Positions 1 through 12,000 of a DNA stretch of 64,000 nt are shown piece by piece. Below the pieces are notes generated by a model that worked only from the letters and a program-made list of their open reading frames with translations, did not search any database and was not told the DNA's origin. Every line of letters starts with the position of its first letter. Position 1 is the stretch's first letter. Source of the DNA: Xiphias gladius (taxonomy: Eukaryota; Chordata; Actinopteri; Istiophoriformes; Xiphiidae); contig NC_053419.1 in the NCBI RefSeq assembly GCF_016859285.1, positions 11,248,501-11,312,500 on the forward strand. Direction: 5' to 3'. The translations under genes and the position numbers were made by a program.

Positions 1-804
1 GTTAAAGCATTTGTTGGCTATTAGCTACTAAAAGGAATTAATATCAACGGTTTCTTTCATAGCAAACAGTACTTCATAATGGGATAATATCACCTCTTTG
101 TCTACCATGTACATCCAACACTCGGTAACACAACTCTCCTCAACTAAAAATGATCTTAATGTTCGTAACTTCCATCATACATTTCTTACCAACATGTGTC
201 TTTGCAACCTCTAATAAACCTACACTTGGCTTAGTTATAGTAAATTCTTATAGACATTTTTTGCCTTTCTCAGCTCTAGCACACAATCTGGAAGATAATG
301 CTCCTTTCTCATCTCTCACTCTGCCAGGCCCAGCTTTGTACTTATACAGACCCGGGTTACATTTGAAACTCTGAACCACTGAATGAATCGAGCCACCCAT
401 GACCTGATTGTCTTTGCCTGTACACTCTCATTGATTGCTTCGCGTGAGGAAAAGCCCGACTCCTGGATCACAGAATGTTCTGCTGGCATCTGTTGCACCA
501 GGCTGACATTGCAGCTGCAACCAAATCCTCCATGTCTGCTTTCTGCACAGCCGCACTGGATCAAATCCAAATGCGGTGAGGACTCTGAGCAGGCATTGAT
601 TCACACTTTTCTTTAGTAGATGACCCTGCTGAAGGCCACAGGCCAAAACATGTTGGTCTTACAATGACATTGTTCTTTATACTAAATATGTTACTGGAGC
701 TTTGACCGCTTCAGTTTTTTATTTGACTCCCCTCTGGACAACTGCAACATGCAAATATAAATGTAGTGGTACTAACAATGATTACATCCACCTGAACAAC
801 TTAC
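1..804. other. edem3 intron 2 (partial), no exon recognised
   Basis: The minus-strand edem3 gene continues through this stretch towards the left edge. I looked on the minus strand for the next exon, which in the EDEM3 family encodes the start of the mannosidase-like domain, and did not find it. It should lie to the left of the window. Short open frames here show no recognisable motif. Confidence 0.5.
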
Positions 805-1109
805 CATGTAACTGCCATAAGCGTGATCAAACATTTCAAGAATCTGGTCCCTGCAAAAAGGGAAAATATAAATGAATCAAATAGAAAATGGCACATACTC
901 TGTGATATTTTATCACAATATTGCAGAGACTTTTGCCATCACAAATTCAGAAACACACATAAACAGTCTTAATGTGTCTGTCTGGACATTCTTTACCTGA
1001 TAACAGTCTTCTCCTCTGGTGTCATGCTCTGGCCCTCTTGACATTTCACCCAGCCAAGAAGACCGGTGATTAGAAGGGTCTTAATCATCATCATCATCAT
1101 CATCATCAT
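805..1109 (-). CDS. edem3: EDEM3, ER degradation-enhancing alpha-mannosidase-like protein 3 (5' part only)
   Basis: Two coding exons on the minus strand: 997-1109 and 805-850, joined in phase (AG|G, Arg) with GT-AG sites. They give 53 residues. A run of eight Met is followed by a hydrophobic signal peptide (IKTLLITGLLGWVKCQ), then SMTPEEKTVIR, then DQILEMFDHAYGSYM. The MFDHAYGxYM block is characteristic of EDEM3 (GH47-like family). EDEM1 and EDEM2 have a different sequence there. Family knowledge: EDEM3 acts in the ER lumen, trimming mannose from misfolded glycoproteins and routing them to ERAD. The catalytic domain is outside the window. The start must lie in or near the (ATG)8 run, because the signal peptide follows directly; an in-frame Met at 1226 is a weaker alternative. 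The exon 2 donor is at 803-804. The call rests on a short segment. Confidence 0.75.
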
Positions 1110-1110
1110 C
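1084..1110 (-). repeat. (ATG)n trinucleotide repeat at the edem3 start codon
   Basis: On the plus strand this is a run of cat/atc triplets. On the minus strand it reads as eight consecutive ATG codons in frame with the edem3 signal peptide. Confidence 0.9.
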
Positions 1111-1964
1111 CCAGCGCCAGAAGGGTGGACACAGCAAAGTTTATCTCTTATTCTCCTCATGTAGTTTTGCCTCGCGTTAAGCGTTAATATGGACAAACAA
1201 GCTCCTGTCCTTTGTCCAACGCCCACAGAAAATCAAACAGTCCAGCTGGCACAGCTGTCCTCCTTTAGAGCCCCAATCTTCCTCATTTTGGTGGAGAGTC
1301 GGCTGCACAGTTCTTGCTAACGCCGACGGACGTTAGCTACCTCGCAGCTCCATTTCCATGTCTCCACTGTGCTTGGTCTGTAGTTGATCCAGCCTTGTTA
1401 CGACCACCACATGCCACACACAGAGCACTCCAGCTGACCACTGTCCATGTACACACATGTAAACAACAGAGACAGCAAGCTAAAGCTTAGCCTCGATAAA
1501 CAACATCTGTTAACGTTATCCTGTAGAGGAAAAACAAGCACTGGCTTACTGGAGGAAGCCCAAACAGCGCTGCCAGAACACGTCTTAAATCTAGAAATGT
1601 GAAGAGATATGAAGGAAATAATAAGGTAGTTACCAAACTGATGGCAGACTGAGACAGTGCTACTAACCCTCGTTAGCCATCACTCTGCTGTGGGATCACT
1701 GCCGCTAGCCAGCTAACAAGTTGCTAGCTCACTGTCAACCTTTTAACAATGCCAGTTAGTTACAAGGCTACCTACATATAGCGTTAGCGAGAGAAAGTCA
1801 GCTTAACACCTTCATCTGAAAACAAATGGTTCTCTTCCCGTGTAAACTGATTGTCATACAGTTAAATGGTCGATGACACGTCCTCAAGTATAATGGCCAC
1901 ATAGCGCCCTGCCGGCCGTCGAGTACCGAGCTGTCAAAGTCCGGGCAGGATTTTCGCTACCCGG

Positions 1965-1967
1965 CTA

Positions 1968-2016
<49 letters not shown>
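1965..2016. repeat. Compound (CTA)n(CTG)n trinucleotide repeat
   Basis: About six CTA units run directly into about eleven CTG units, followed by a short G run. The repeat lies about 0.9 kb upstream of the edem3 start and is CAG on the edem3 strand. Confidence 0.95.
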
Positions 2017-2474
2017 GGGGGCTGTGCGGCCAAGGGTGAAATTTCTGCCCCGCACATAGGGTCTTAGGCAAGCCTCGCTCCTACGTAGGCTAACGTCCCT
2101 TTCAACAAGTTCAACCCTTCAAGTGTTCATATTTAGGGTTATATAACGGTTAGGTCAGGGTTGAAGTCTGACAATGTAACGGACGTCGGGTGGTGGTCCA
2201 GTCAGGAAGGAGGTTCCCTTGCAGACCTTACTTAGGGCATAACTCCCCCCCAAGCAAAGATTGTAACAAAACACGTCACAAGGTAGGAGGAGTCAAGGAG
2301 GAAATATAATATAAATTAATATAAAATAATATGATATAAGATTTAGATTTCACACGCCACAGATCTATGGAAACTAACTGGTAGATTTGTAACTCTGCGA
2401 GACAACTTGCTATCAAACTGAAGAACAAAAAAACGAACAAACAAAAAAAACTGTAGGTAAACTCTAGTCGACTA

Positions 2475-2665
2475 AAGCTGCAACAATTAGTCGATTAAGC
2501 TATTAGTCAGTTGACAGAAAATTAATCTGCAACTATTTTGTTGTCTTTCTCAATTTGTAAGCAAAAATGTCAAATATTTGCTGTTTCTAACCTCTGAGAT
2601 ATGAGGATTTGGTGCTTGTCTTTGTCACACATGATATTAAACTGAGTATCTTTGAATTGCAGCAT
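2475..2665. repeat. Teleost dispersed repeat (R1), copy 1
   Basis: AT-rich sequence starting with a 'gctgcaacaattagtcgatt'-type motif, followed by a 'gcaaaaatgtcaaatattt' motif and a 'gatatgaggattt' motif. The same order of motifs recurs at about 44300-44560 and, more degraded, at about 15995-16140. It resembles a very common non-coding repeat of fish genomes. I cannot assign its class. Confidence 0.65.
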
Positions 2666-3136
2666 GCTGGTCACACAAAAGATATTTGGGGCTCTTGGGG
2701 TGTTTTATTATACACATCTCGCCCCCCCCCCAGGATGCTAAGCAGAGCGATCTCTGAATTGTGCTTCGACGGAATTGAACATTATTTTTGAACAAGTGCC
2801 CAATAGCCTATATTAATTTTTTTTTAATTTGCATCCAATATATAATTATGAGTTAACTAAGGATTGGCTCAGTTCTGCTGAAGGAACTATACAGAGGAAC
2901 TGATGAAATTAAGAAATAAGTCCAACTGAAAACTTTTTTTTCCCCCTGTTTCTCAATTTCCTTCCTCTCCCTCTCTGACTCATGCTCCTTCCCCGAGAGG
3001 CAAACATGACTTTGGACCCACCGCAAGTTATCACGGAGCCTGTCGCGTTATTACTGAAGCCCAATGGCCTCTGAGGACGCTACAGTGTTGGGTCGTAGAC
3101 TGAAAGGTCCACTGCGCAGCGGACGATGTCAAGCCC

Positions 3137-3162
3137 CCTTTTTTTTTTTTTTTTTTTTTTTT
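3137..3162. repeat. Poly-T tract
   Basis: An uninterrupted T run in the region upstream of anxa3. A G run at about 3515-3527 is a second homopolymer nearby. Both are places where sequence length may be unreliable. Confidence 0.9.
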
Positions 3163-3924
3163 GTCGTGAGGTGGACAGATCGTTGCGCAAGGAGGTCCCG
3201 GCGGCGTGAAGTATCTGTGCAAGACCTGTGACATGGCAGAACCGTTGCTGTTTACAAATGAGGAGGAGTCTGTGAGAAACGTCTCCGTGATTCCGCTTCC
3301 CGCAGCTGATAATGGGTGTTGCCTCCTGAACTTCACTGGAAGGTGTGGCGATTTTTGGCTTTGAAACTTTGACAATCCCTCCTCGGACATCAATCCTACC
3401 CTCTCACTTAGGTAAGACGAAAAATACGGGTTTTTTTTCTTACCGTTCTTCTGCACACAACGTTTATGATCGAAAAACTTCACTCCCTGTCTTTATTCCA
3501 CGCTTCGCTGATCGGGGGGGGGGGGGGATGTGTATTTTACACTGCAGCGGTCGCCACTCAAACGTTATGGGACTGACTTTCGCCAGTCCTGGTGACGCAC
3601 GCGTATCCCGCCGGAGCGCGTCGGCTTGCCCGGCCGCCAGCCGTCAGATGAAGGGTGGTGAGCGCGGACTCGTGCGGGACGAATAAGCCCGTGGATTTTT
3701 GTTAACGTTGGCCCAGGTGGAGGCCTCAGAAAAGCGCTGGCCCAGTTAAAGTCAGGGGGAGAGGAAGTGGAGGAGAAAAACGCGCAGAGAGCAAAGACAA
3801 CCAGGGGCAGGAGGCCATACCTGAAGAAATACATTAGATCACTATACAGACATATTAAGGTATTAATACTGTATGCTTTTCTTTCCTTCTCCCTAGTTTA
3901 AGACCTCTCTCTACAAACACAACA

Positions 3925-6900
3925 ATGTCCGCTTGGGTGAGTATTTGTAGATCTGTGAGTGGTGATATGGTTTAAATTACATTCTACCCTTAAAATAAAA
4001 GGAAATAATAGGTGATAATGCAGGCATATTTGTTGACTCCTATTGTAGGATGACTTGGAGCTGCTCTTTGACTCCCCCTCCTCATTGACTGTGACAGTAA
4101 GTCGGACACACCTTTGCCTTTTAGTGTGCATGTCCTGTTCATGGATATTATGGTAACGATGCTTGTGATTGTTATCGTGCGGTTTGCCCGAGTTTTGATG
4201 GCTCCTGACAAATGGGAATGCCTAGAATATGTAATATTATCAACAGCAGATAATAGATTCACATAACGATAACATAAGTGTTATCGTTCTGTGTTTACAG
4301 CGTGGTTACTGGGATGTCATTTCTCATTTTTATGCATGAACCTGTGAGCATGTTACTGTGTTTATCAGTCCAGTGCAAGAGGAACTGTAAAGGACAAGGC
4401 AAACTTTAAAGTGGAAGAAGATGTGGCTGCGCTCAGGAAGGCCATAGAGGGCCTTGGTAAGATAATGAGTTACCATTATCAGCATATATTCTAGGTACTT
4501 TTCTTTATCAGAGAAACATGTAAAGCACATTAATCACATTTTACTTAGTGTGCGCACATGTCAGTTCGTGGGGGGGGAAAAAAAACAACAACTTTATCTT
4601 TTATGTAAGGTTGTAAAACCATTGAACTTTCCAAGTTCAGTGTAAGTGGTAAGCCTGTTTTGTGTTGTCCTCTTCTTTATAGGTACAACGGAAAAAACAC
4701 TGATTGAGGTGTTGACCCAAAGAAGTAATGCTCAGCGTCAGCTTATCGCTAGGGCCTATGAGAAGGCCACGGGAAGGGTACGTCAATGCATATTTAATTT
4801 CAAATAGGAATTGTGGGACAAAGAGAAAATGAGAAGTGGAGTAACGTTTGTGTATCATCAACCTCCCTCCATCAGAAATTAGTAGCTGACCTGGAGGGCG
4901 ACACCCACGGGGACTTTGAGGACTTGTTAGTAGCCTTGGTCACACCTCCTGCTGTCTATGACTGTCATGAAGTCATGAAAGCCATCAAGGTGAGATTGTG
5001 TGTCCTAAAAAGTGTCTGGCTCAGTGTTTAAAAAAAAAAAAAAAGAAACAGAAACCAGTTCTACAAGTTGCACAAATTGCACAGTGTAATTTGTTTACAC
5101 AGACTGATTTTGCCTTAGATGTTTTTTGATTCATGAAATTTTACTATATATGCATTGTGCTCTCAGAACTCTTATCATTTTTATTATCTTTATTCACTTT
5201 TGTACATCACATTTTGTGTGTATCACATACAGGGTGCAGGGACCACAGAGAGTACGCTGACAGAAATCTTTGCTTCGAGATCCAACAAACAGATCCGCGC
5301 CATGGCTGAAGCATACATGGCAGGTTCGTATCGTCATCACCATGTTTTTGTAATTTCACAGAATATATAGTAACTCGAATTATTGTGGAACAGATGCTGT
5401 GTGTCTGAGTATGTTGAAATTCTTTGTATTGTGCCGTTTCATTGCAGAAACAGGAAGAACGATGATTCATGATCTGCAGGAGGAGGTATCTGGAGATTAT
5501 GGGAAAGCACTGCTCATCTTAGCCGAGGTACAATACATTAACATTAAAACAGTGATGTGCTATCTGATGGCATTTCCAGCAAATGAGAATCAGACCCAAA
5601 GCAATAAACTTACTGTAGCCAGACAGCTCTGGCTTAGATTCCTATCCTATCTCAAAAAATGTCATACATAAATCAACCCACACCTTAATTTTCCTCATAT
5701 CCAAAGAAGCCACATAATGAAAAACCTCATATAAAAAATGTTTTCATATTTCTGTTCTAGAACTGCAGCTAAAACTCATATTTACTGATGTGAGACAAAA
5801 CAACACAATAATACAGTCAGAAAAGTTGTTTTCTACAAGATCTGTAAATCTTTGGAAAGCTGTTATGAAGTTACAGTTTTTACCTTAGATGTTGGATTGT
5901 GACAATGATTTTAAAAATTCCATTCAAAAAGGCTCAACGCTTAAATTAATTTCTGAGAAAATGCGCAATATACTGAATTTATTCCATTCTCTTCCGTTCA
6001 TTCTCACAAGGGGAAGAGAGACGAGAGCACCAATGTGGATGCTGCCAAAGCTAAAGCAGATGCTAAGGTATAATCACTACGTTGAAGTCATTCATTGTGT
6101 AATCGCCCCTTGTTTTTTCCTCTAACAAACAAATTATGAATACTTCTGTTTTTTCAATGATTCACAGCACTGCCATAAAGCCCATGTGTTTACTGTGGCA
6201 AGCATTTGGTAGTTTGAATGATGTTTTATGGATGTAAAGAAATTAGAGCAGTGCCATTAAAAAATTACACTCTAGAGCAGTTTAGTCAGTGTGTCAGACA
6301 CTTCTTTCAGTTGTTAGTTTGACATTTTAAGCTTGACCGCATATATTCATAGGGCTCGAGGGCACCACTCAACTCAGTTAACGCACCTTACTTGCTGATT
6401 CAAGTCTGAACCTGGTCACTTATTCCCATGCTCAACATGTCAGTGCTTGTGCTGCAATTACTGGATTTGACCATGAAAATCCTAAAAAAAAAAAAGCAAA
6501 ACTATCCTTTAAATGACATCATGCACTCTTTCTGGACTTTCCAATGACAGAACATTTAGATTAATACTCTAAAGCTGTACGTCTGTGCTCACACTGACCT
6601 TCATTCCACCGTTTCATTCCATCCAGGTGCTGTATGAAGCAGGGGAGAAGAAGTGGGGTACTGATGAGGACAAGTTTATTGACATCCTCTGTCACAGGAG
6701 TATTCCCCAGCTTCGACAGAGTGGGTACACCCCTTATGTATCTTCAATGTTGATCCAAGTTTAAGTAAAAAAACAAAACAAAAACAAACAAAAACACTAA
6801 GAGTCTACAACCATGCTAGTTTACTCTCTGAGGCTGTACTTTGGCAAAACAGTGCATAGATCTAAATGCTAATGACAGCATTGCTAACGTGCTCGCAATG

Positions 6901-8528
6901 ACAATGCTAACATGCTGATGCGAAGCAGTTATAATGTTTACCATGTTAACCATCTTAATTTGGCATGTTAGCATGCTAAACTTCATTAGTTAGCACAAAA
7001 CACAAAGCTGAGTTACGTTGAAATTTTATTAGTTTTGCAGGTATTTTAGTCATAAACCACAGCATTGGACAAAATAATATTTTGACCTGATGATGGCGCT
7101 AAATGACAAGTATTAGTTATTTTTCAGGATTCATCCCCTGGGCACCATGGATACCTGTATTAAATTTCACGGCAATCCATCCAATAGTTTTCAAGAAACT
7201 TCACTAAAAGCCAAAAATGTCAACCTCATTGTGGTGCTAGAAGAAAAGTTGGGGGATGCCAAAGTCATTATTATTCGTTATTCCCAACAATGTCCAACAG
7301 ACTTAACATTTCCATTCCTAGATCCAAGGCACCAGTGTGGCTTTAAAAAAAAAAAAAAAAAAAATCATAAAAGAAATCTGTTACACCTTTGACAGGGGAA
7401 AAAAAGTTGTATTCAAATGTCTCTTAACTTTTGGCAGCTCTGGTAGAGTACAAGAATATGAGCAAGAAGACTCTGCAGGAAAGCATTGAGAGTGAGATGT
7501 CTGGAAACCTGGAGGAGCTGCTAGTGGCTGTCGGTGAGAAAAATGTGTAGCATTGTCTGCCTGATTCTCACGCTAACATTGAACAGCGGCCCATTTTTAT
7601 TCAATTAATTTATATTGCATCATTATTATCATGTGGGATAAGCGAATCACGGCACATTTGAGAAACATTTATTACAAAAAACTTCAATTAAACTTATTTT
7701 TCTGTCTAGTTAAATGTGTGAAGAACGTTCCGGCATACCTCGCCGAGAGGCTTTTCAAGAGCATGACGGTAAGCTGAGCAAAATGTCCAATGAAATCCAC
7801 ATATTGTTTGGTTGCACTGTGCGCCCTTTTTATCCACAGTAGACAGTTGCATTGGTTACTAAGTGGTGTGGAAAGGAATGTTAAGCCACTGTTTTATTGC
7901 TGCTGATTTGACTAAATGCGCAACATTGGTGGAAATGTGCCAACAGGCCCTAAAGCAAAAAAAAAAAAAAAATGTAAAGCTGTGCAGACACAGAAGCAAC
8001 CATTATTGCAAGCTACAGGATCCTAAATTTTAAGTGAATAAGAGGACTCATGGCTGAGAAAGTAGATCCTGCATCTTCATTTGATCTATAAAGAACCTAT
8101 TTACACCCTTTGTTTTATCCCAAAGTTCATTGTGCTGCTTTGTCCAGGGTTTGGGGACCACAGAGTCTGTTCTGACCAGGATACTCGTCAGCCGCTCCGA
8201 GATCGATTTGTTGGACATCAGAGCAGAGTACAAGAAACTGTTTGGATGTTCCCTCTATTCCCAGTTAGAGGTCAGTACATATACCCAGAGATAAAAAAAA
8301 AAAAAAAAATCCCAACAAACTCAACATATCAATAGTTCAGCAACGGTTAAATTCTATGTTGTCGATTTAGAAATTGAACAATTTTGTTTACATGTTCATG
8401 AACCACAAACATGATTTCTTTTTTTCTTTCCCTTGTTACCCCCATTTTCTCTCGTCATGTTTCTCCAGTCTGAAGTTTCAGGCAGTTATGGTAACGCCCT
8501 CAAGGATATCTGTGGCCAAGATGACTAA
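3925..8528 (+). CDS. anxa3: Annexin, closest to annexin A3
   Basis: Thirteen coding exons: 3925-3936, 4049-4096, 4369-4456, 4683-4777, 4876-4989, 5233-5323, 5448-5527, 6011-6067, 6627-6720, 7438-7533, 7710-7768, 8148-8270, 8469-8528. All phases agree and give 338 residues. A short N-terminal tail (about 1-35) is followed by four annexin repeats. Type II calcium sites are intact in all four: GLGT 48-51 with D90, GAGT 120-123 with E162, WGT 205-207 with E246, GLGT 279-282 with E321. The GKRDES linker, [16 protein letters not shown] and [16 protein letters not shown] best match annexin A3. Family knowledge: annexins bind acidic phospholipid on the cytosolic face of membranes when calcium is present. 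The ATG has A at -3. The upstream acceptor is before 3897. Another annexin paralogue cannot be excluded. Confidence 0.85.
6815..7290 (+). repeat. Teleost dispersed repeat (R2) in an anxa3 intron
   Basis: Starts near 'ctgaggctgtactttggc', holds a stretch rich in 'gctaacatgct'-type words, and ends with a block containing 'ttcacggcaatccatccaat'. A shorter copy in the opposite orientation lies at about 24330-24545. Non-coding; probably an old non-autonomous element. Confidence 0.6.
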
Positions 8529-9020
8529 CTCCTCCCAACTCCTGTGATGAGAAACATATGTTGTGAAGTGCAGCTTTACCCCATAGTAGATGAGATGAAC
8601 TGCATCTAATGATGTACAGTCGCTGACCTTTTTCATTAGATTCATACTGATACACTGGCCTGAACTTAGCCCCGACGATGACTGGAACTAACCATCGAGA
8701 AATGTTTTTTAATGTGGAATTCCAGTACTATGCGACCTGACATTGATGTTTTAGCTACGGTGCAATGCAGACTGGTTGATAAAACAACAAGACTAAAGTA
8801 GAAGCTGATATTCATGGAAATGAAGATGCAGTTGAATGTCTTTTTTTTAATACATAAAGTTGTCTCTATTCCATGTAACTGATAACTGTAGATTTCTTAA
8901 TCAAGTATTTTATCTTCTGGTATATTGTAACACAAATAGCCTAGAAGTTGGCAACATGCACACAAATAGCCAGTGTCATAACTTTCATGTTTCAACAAAA
9001 TAAAAATACTATATTCTACT
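8529..9020 (+). other. anxa3 3' UTR with AATAAA at 8999-9004
   Basis: Follows the TAA stop directly. The canonical AATAAA at 8999-9004 predicts cleavage near 9015-9030. No further exon is seen before the convergent rcl1 gene ends at 9081. Confidence 0.7.
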
Positions 9021-9054
9021 ATGGGATGTGAGTGAGCAGATAAGAGACGACACC

Positions 9055-9085
9055 ATGCCATTTATACAAAAATATAAATTTTATT
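9055..9085 (-). terminator. rcl1 poly(A) signal overlapping its stop codon
   Basis: On the minus strand AATAAA covers 9085 to 9080 and includes the TAA stop codon (9083-9081). If used, it gives rcl1 a 3' UTR of only about 15-30 nt, ending close to the convergent anxa3 cleavage site. Confidence 0.5.
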
Positions 9086-12000
9086 TAAGCGTTTTGTTTA
9101 TATTGGTGTAACCAACTCCTACACAAGTCATCAGGACCTTGTCTCCCCCTTTCCTTTCATCTTCTGAAGGCTTCTGGACCTCGATCTTGAATATGATCTG
9201 GAAGAAATCTCTAATGTGTCTGAGCAACTCGATCCTGGAGAGACAGCGAGAGAGAAGGGAGATGAAATTTCAGTTTCATTTGTATGTATCATTGATAGTG
9301 ACCTGTCACCATTTTATACTTCATAATCCCAAAGGAGAGACGTTCACCCTGTGTTGGATGAAATATATTCCAACTGTCAGTAAATAATACACACAGAGAT
9401 TCCAAGAACACAGTACTCAGGGTCTACTTCATGTTGTCTGCTTCAGGTGATGACAGTAAAGGTTAAAGGTCATCAATCTTATCTTTTATCTCTAATTCAC
9501 ATTATATTCAATTCCTAAAGCTAGGATATCAAAAGCTTCTAAGGCAAAGACTTATTACATAGACAAGGATGAACAAAAAACTCAAATTTTAACTTTTAAC
9601 TGGTCTTTCAAAAAAAAAAAAAAAAAAAAATACATCTGAAGTAACAAGTTGCGTCAACTGTCATCAGCATTACCTGAATAACGGGAAGAGTGTATTGTGA
9701 TGGCACTGCCAATCTTCAGTTATCATAGTACTGTACTTGAGAGGGACACAGCACCGGTACCATGATAACTGAAAATGGACAGTTCATAGTTCGCTCCTCA
9801 TTCATGGTGATGATGTCTGAAATCTGCTTTGTGTTCAGTGTTTTTATTTTTTTTCTCCTTTATCCTTAACCATTAGAAACCATTTATTTACAAGATTTTT
9901 TTGTAGAAACACACATTCAACAAGAACCTTTGTGTGAACAGACACTGACCATGCAAATGACTGTGTGAATGAACAGCTGGCTGAGTACCGTGATAATGCA
10001 AGTGTTCAAAAGCATGTGAAAAATTTGTGAAAGAAAAAAAATAATTCGAAAGCTGACTGAATTTAACTAGGGCTTTTTATTTAGTGTTTGTTTAAAAAAA
10101 AAAAAAAATTAATTTTTCTATTTACTAACAATAATTCTGTTGCCTCATCAGCAGCTCATTTGCATTCTCTCTTCACTTTCTATAACCACAAGCCATTTTC
10201 AGTTGTGCTTATGACAAGAAGTTGTTTACTGTGAACTGCACTGGGACATTAGTTTTAGGTGAAAATCAGATGAAAAACACCTGTTTGTCCAGTATTTTTG
10301 CCCTACAGTGGGTCAAGAACTTTGGATTACTGTCACTCGACAAGAGGGGACTAGTAGAAGAATAACTAAATGCAAGGTCCAGTGCGTTCTACATTTTCAG
10401 ACAGTGCATTTGTATATTAACTTATGAAAAGGCCAAGGGTCTGTTTGTAAAGTTCAATGGGACAATGGCTTACGTGTATGGGGAGAGGGGTCCGAGCAGA
10501 ACCTTTGACACGTCCTGTTGGCCAAGGGTCATCAAGAGCAGCGCCAGGCTCTGATTGGATGAATCCACGCAGCCACCCTAAAACAGAGAAAGGAGGGGCA
10601 ATGTGCTTCAACAACAAAAACAGAAATACGTCATGGAGGCGGACATGTTTAGAAAGAACTCAGCAACCCCCTGACAGAGGGGTTCGTAATCTTAGGTACA
10701 ACATTGATGGCTATCCATGCTTGCAAAACATAGTGGGAATCCATTAGAGGTGATCGTGGGTCAGATGTTTTTAAGCTCTGGACACAAAATTAGTGTGATA
10801 ATGTCTCTAACTCAAACATTGATCAATTAAAAAAAAAAAGATCCTGATCCAAAATTATTATCAAACATATGCCCAAAAGGTACAAGCCCAACACATTTTC
10901 AAGCACATTTCAGGCTGGAAGATTTTTACCTTGACTTTTTTTTCCCAAACACGTGCGCATTTTAATCTGAAGTACACCATTTCTATTTCACCAGCTTTTC
11001 TTGATGACAGTGGACACAGCGGATGGTTTGGCTGTGGTCACAACTGTGGCATTTCTTCTTTTCTGCACTTCTTACAAACTGTTTTACTGAATCCAAGTGA
11101 TCACATGCCACTACTCGACAACAGTTACGTGCTATTCCCCAACACTTAAGAAGAGGCTGAAGACTGGACACACCCAAGAGCATTTTATAAACTGCGTTAA
11201 ATTTAAAATGGCTGTCCACGGACAGTTTTAGTGAGACATTTACCATTTAATGTCCTGCCCTAACCTGATGTACAAATGTGTAACAAGTTAACTGCAGCTA
11301 CACAGGATCACTTTCTTGTAGGCTACTGTGCAGCCGTTCTAACTAAGCAAGCATGTGGCCCAGTCATTCAGTGTTATGGCATCGTGACAGCTTGTCAGCA
11401 GGAATATGATTCAATTACATAATCATATCAGTGGGGCCATGGCAAAACTATGGTGTCATTGTTTTTATTGTTGATGAGGCAGAGATTTGGTTAACTGCAT
11501 TCCTTCAACAAGTGAATGATATCAGACTTGGTAAGCACTAAAAATGAATTCAAACAAATACTTCATGACCTCAACTTTGCACCCTTATGGAGAACCCCAA
11601 CCTCATTTCAACTTATTTCCACCATTTTACTCCATTACAAAACCTTAAGAATAGAAGTGTGATCAACTAATGAATTTTCCATATTCAAACAAACATTGGC
11701 TTTACAAAGTCCATCTTAACGGTTATTACTTTCTATTACAAAAAAATTTTCATTTTATATTTCCTATTGTCTGGATACAACTCCGAAGACATTTTACCTA
11801 AAGAAACATGCTGTGTTTGCATTCAGTAAAAACTCAACCGTGCTCATTAAGAGCACTCATTAACCTTTTCCACAAGCTGGAGAGCACATGAGGCTGACTA
11901 TTAGGAAAGCGTTGTGCCCGGGCACCTTTCCTTGTTGTGTTGCTGATCTGGACTACACAAGCTGAAACTACTTCAACTTTTCCAGAGCATGTTCTGCATT

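Larger units (their letters stand above)
1110..3896. promoter_or_regulatory. Divergent upstream region of edem3 and anxa3
   Basis: The two start codons are about 2.8 kb apart and point away from each other. The edem3 side (about 1110-2100) should hold its 5' UTR and promoter; it contains a triplet repeat at 1965-2016. A teleost dispersed repeat occupies about 2475-2665. The anxa3 side has a CpG-rich block at about 3590-3720. A good donor (TTAG|GTAAGA, exon end 3411) may close a non-coding first anxa3 exon, which would splice to the acceptor before 3897. Transcription start sites cannot be read from sequence. Open frames at 3031-3483 and 3345-3686 overlap this region and look like noise in GC-rich DNA. 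Confidence 0.45.

Noticed and set aside
3031..3483. 150-codon minus-strand frame and the overlapping plus-strand frame 3345-3686 near the anxa3 promoter
   Set aside because: Low-complexity (poly-Lys from the poly-T tract) and GC-rich sequence, with no motif or splice partner.
4876..8528. Loss of calcium sites in annexin repeats 2 and 4
   Set aside because: I first compared the wrong column. Counting 39 residues from the GxGT threonine gives D90, E162, E246 and E321, so all four caps are acidic.
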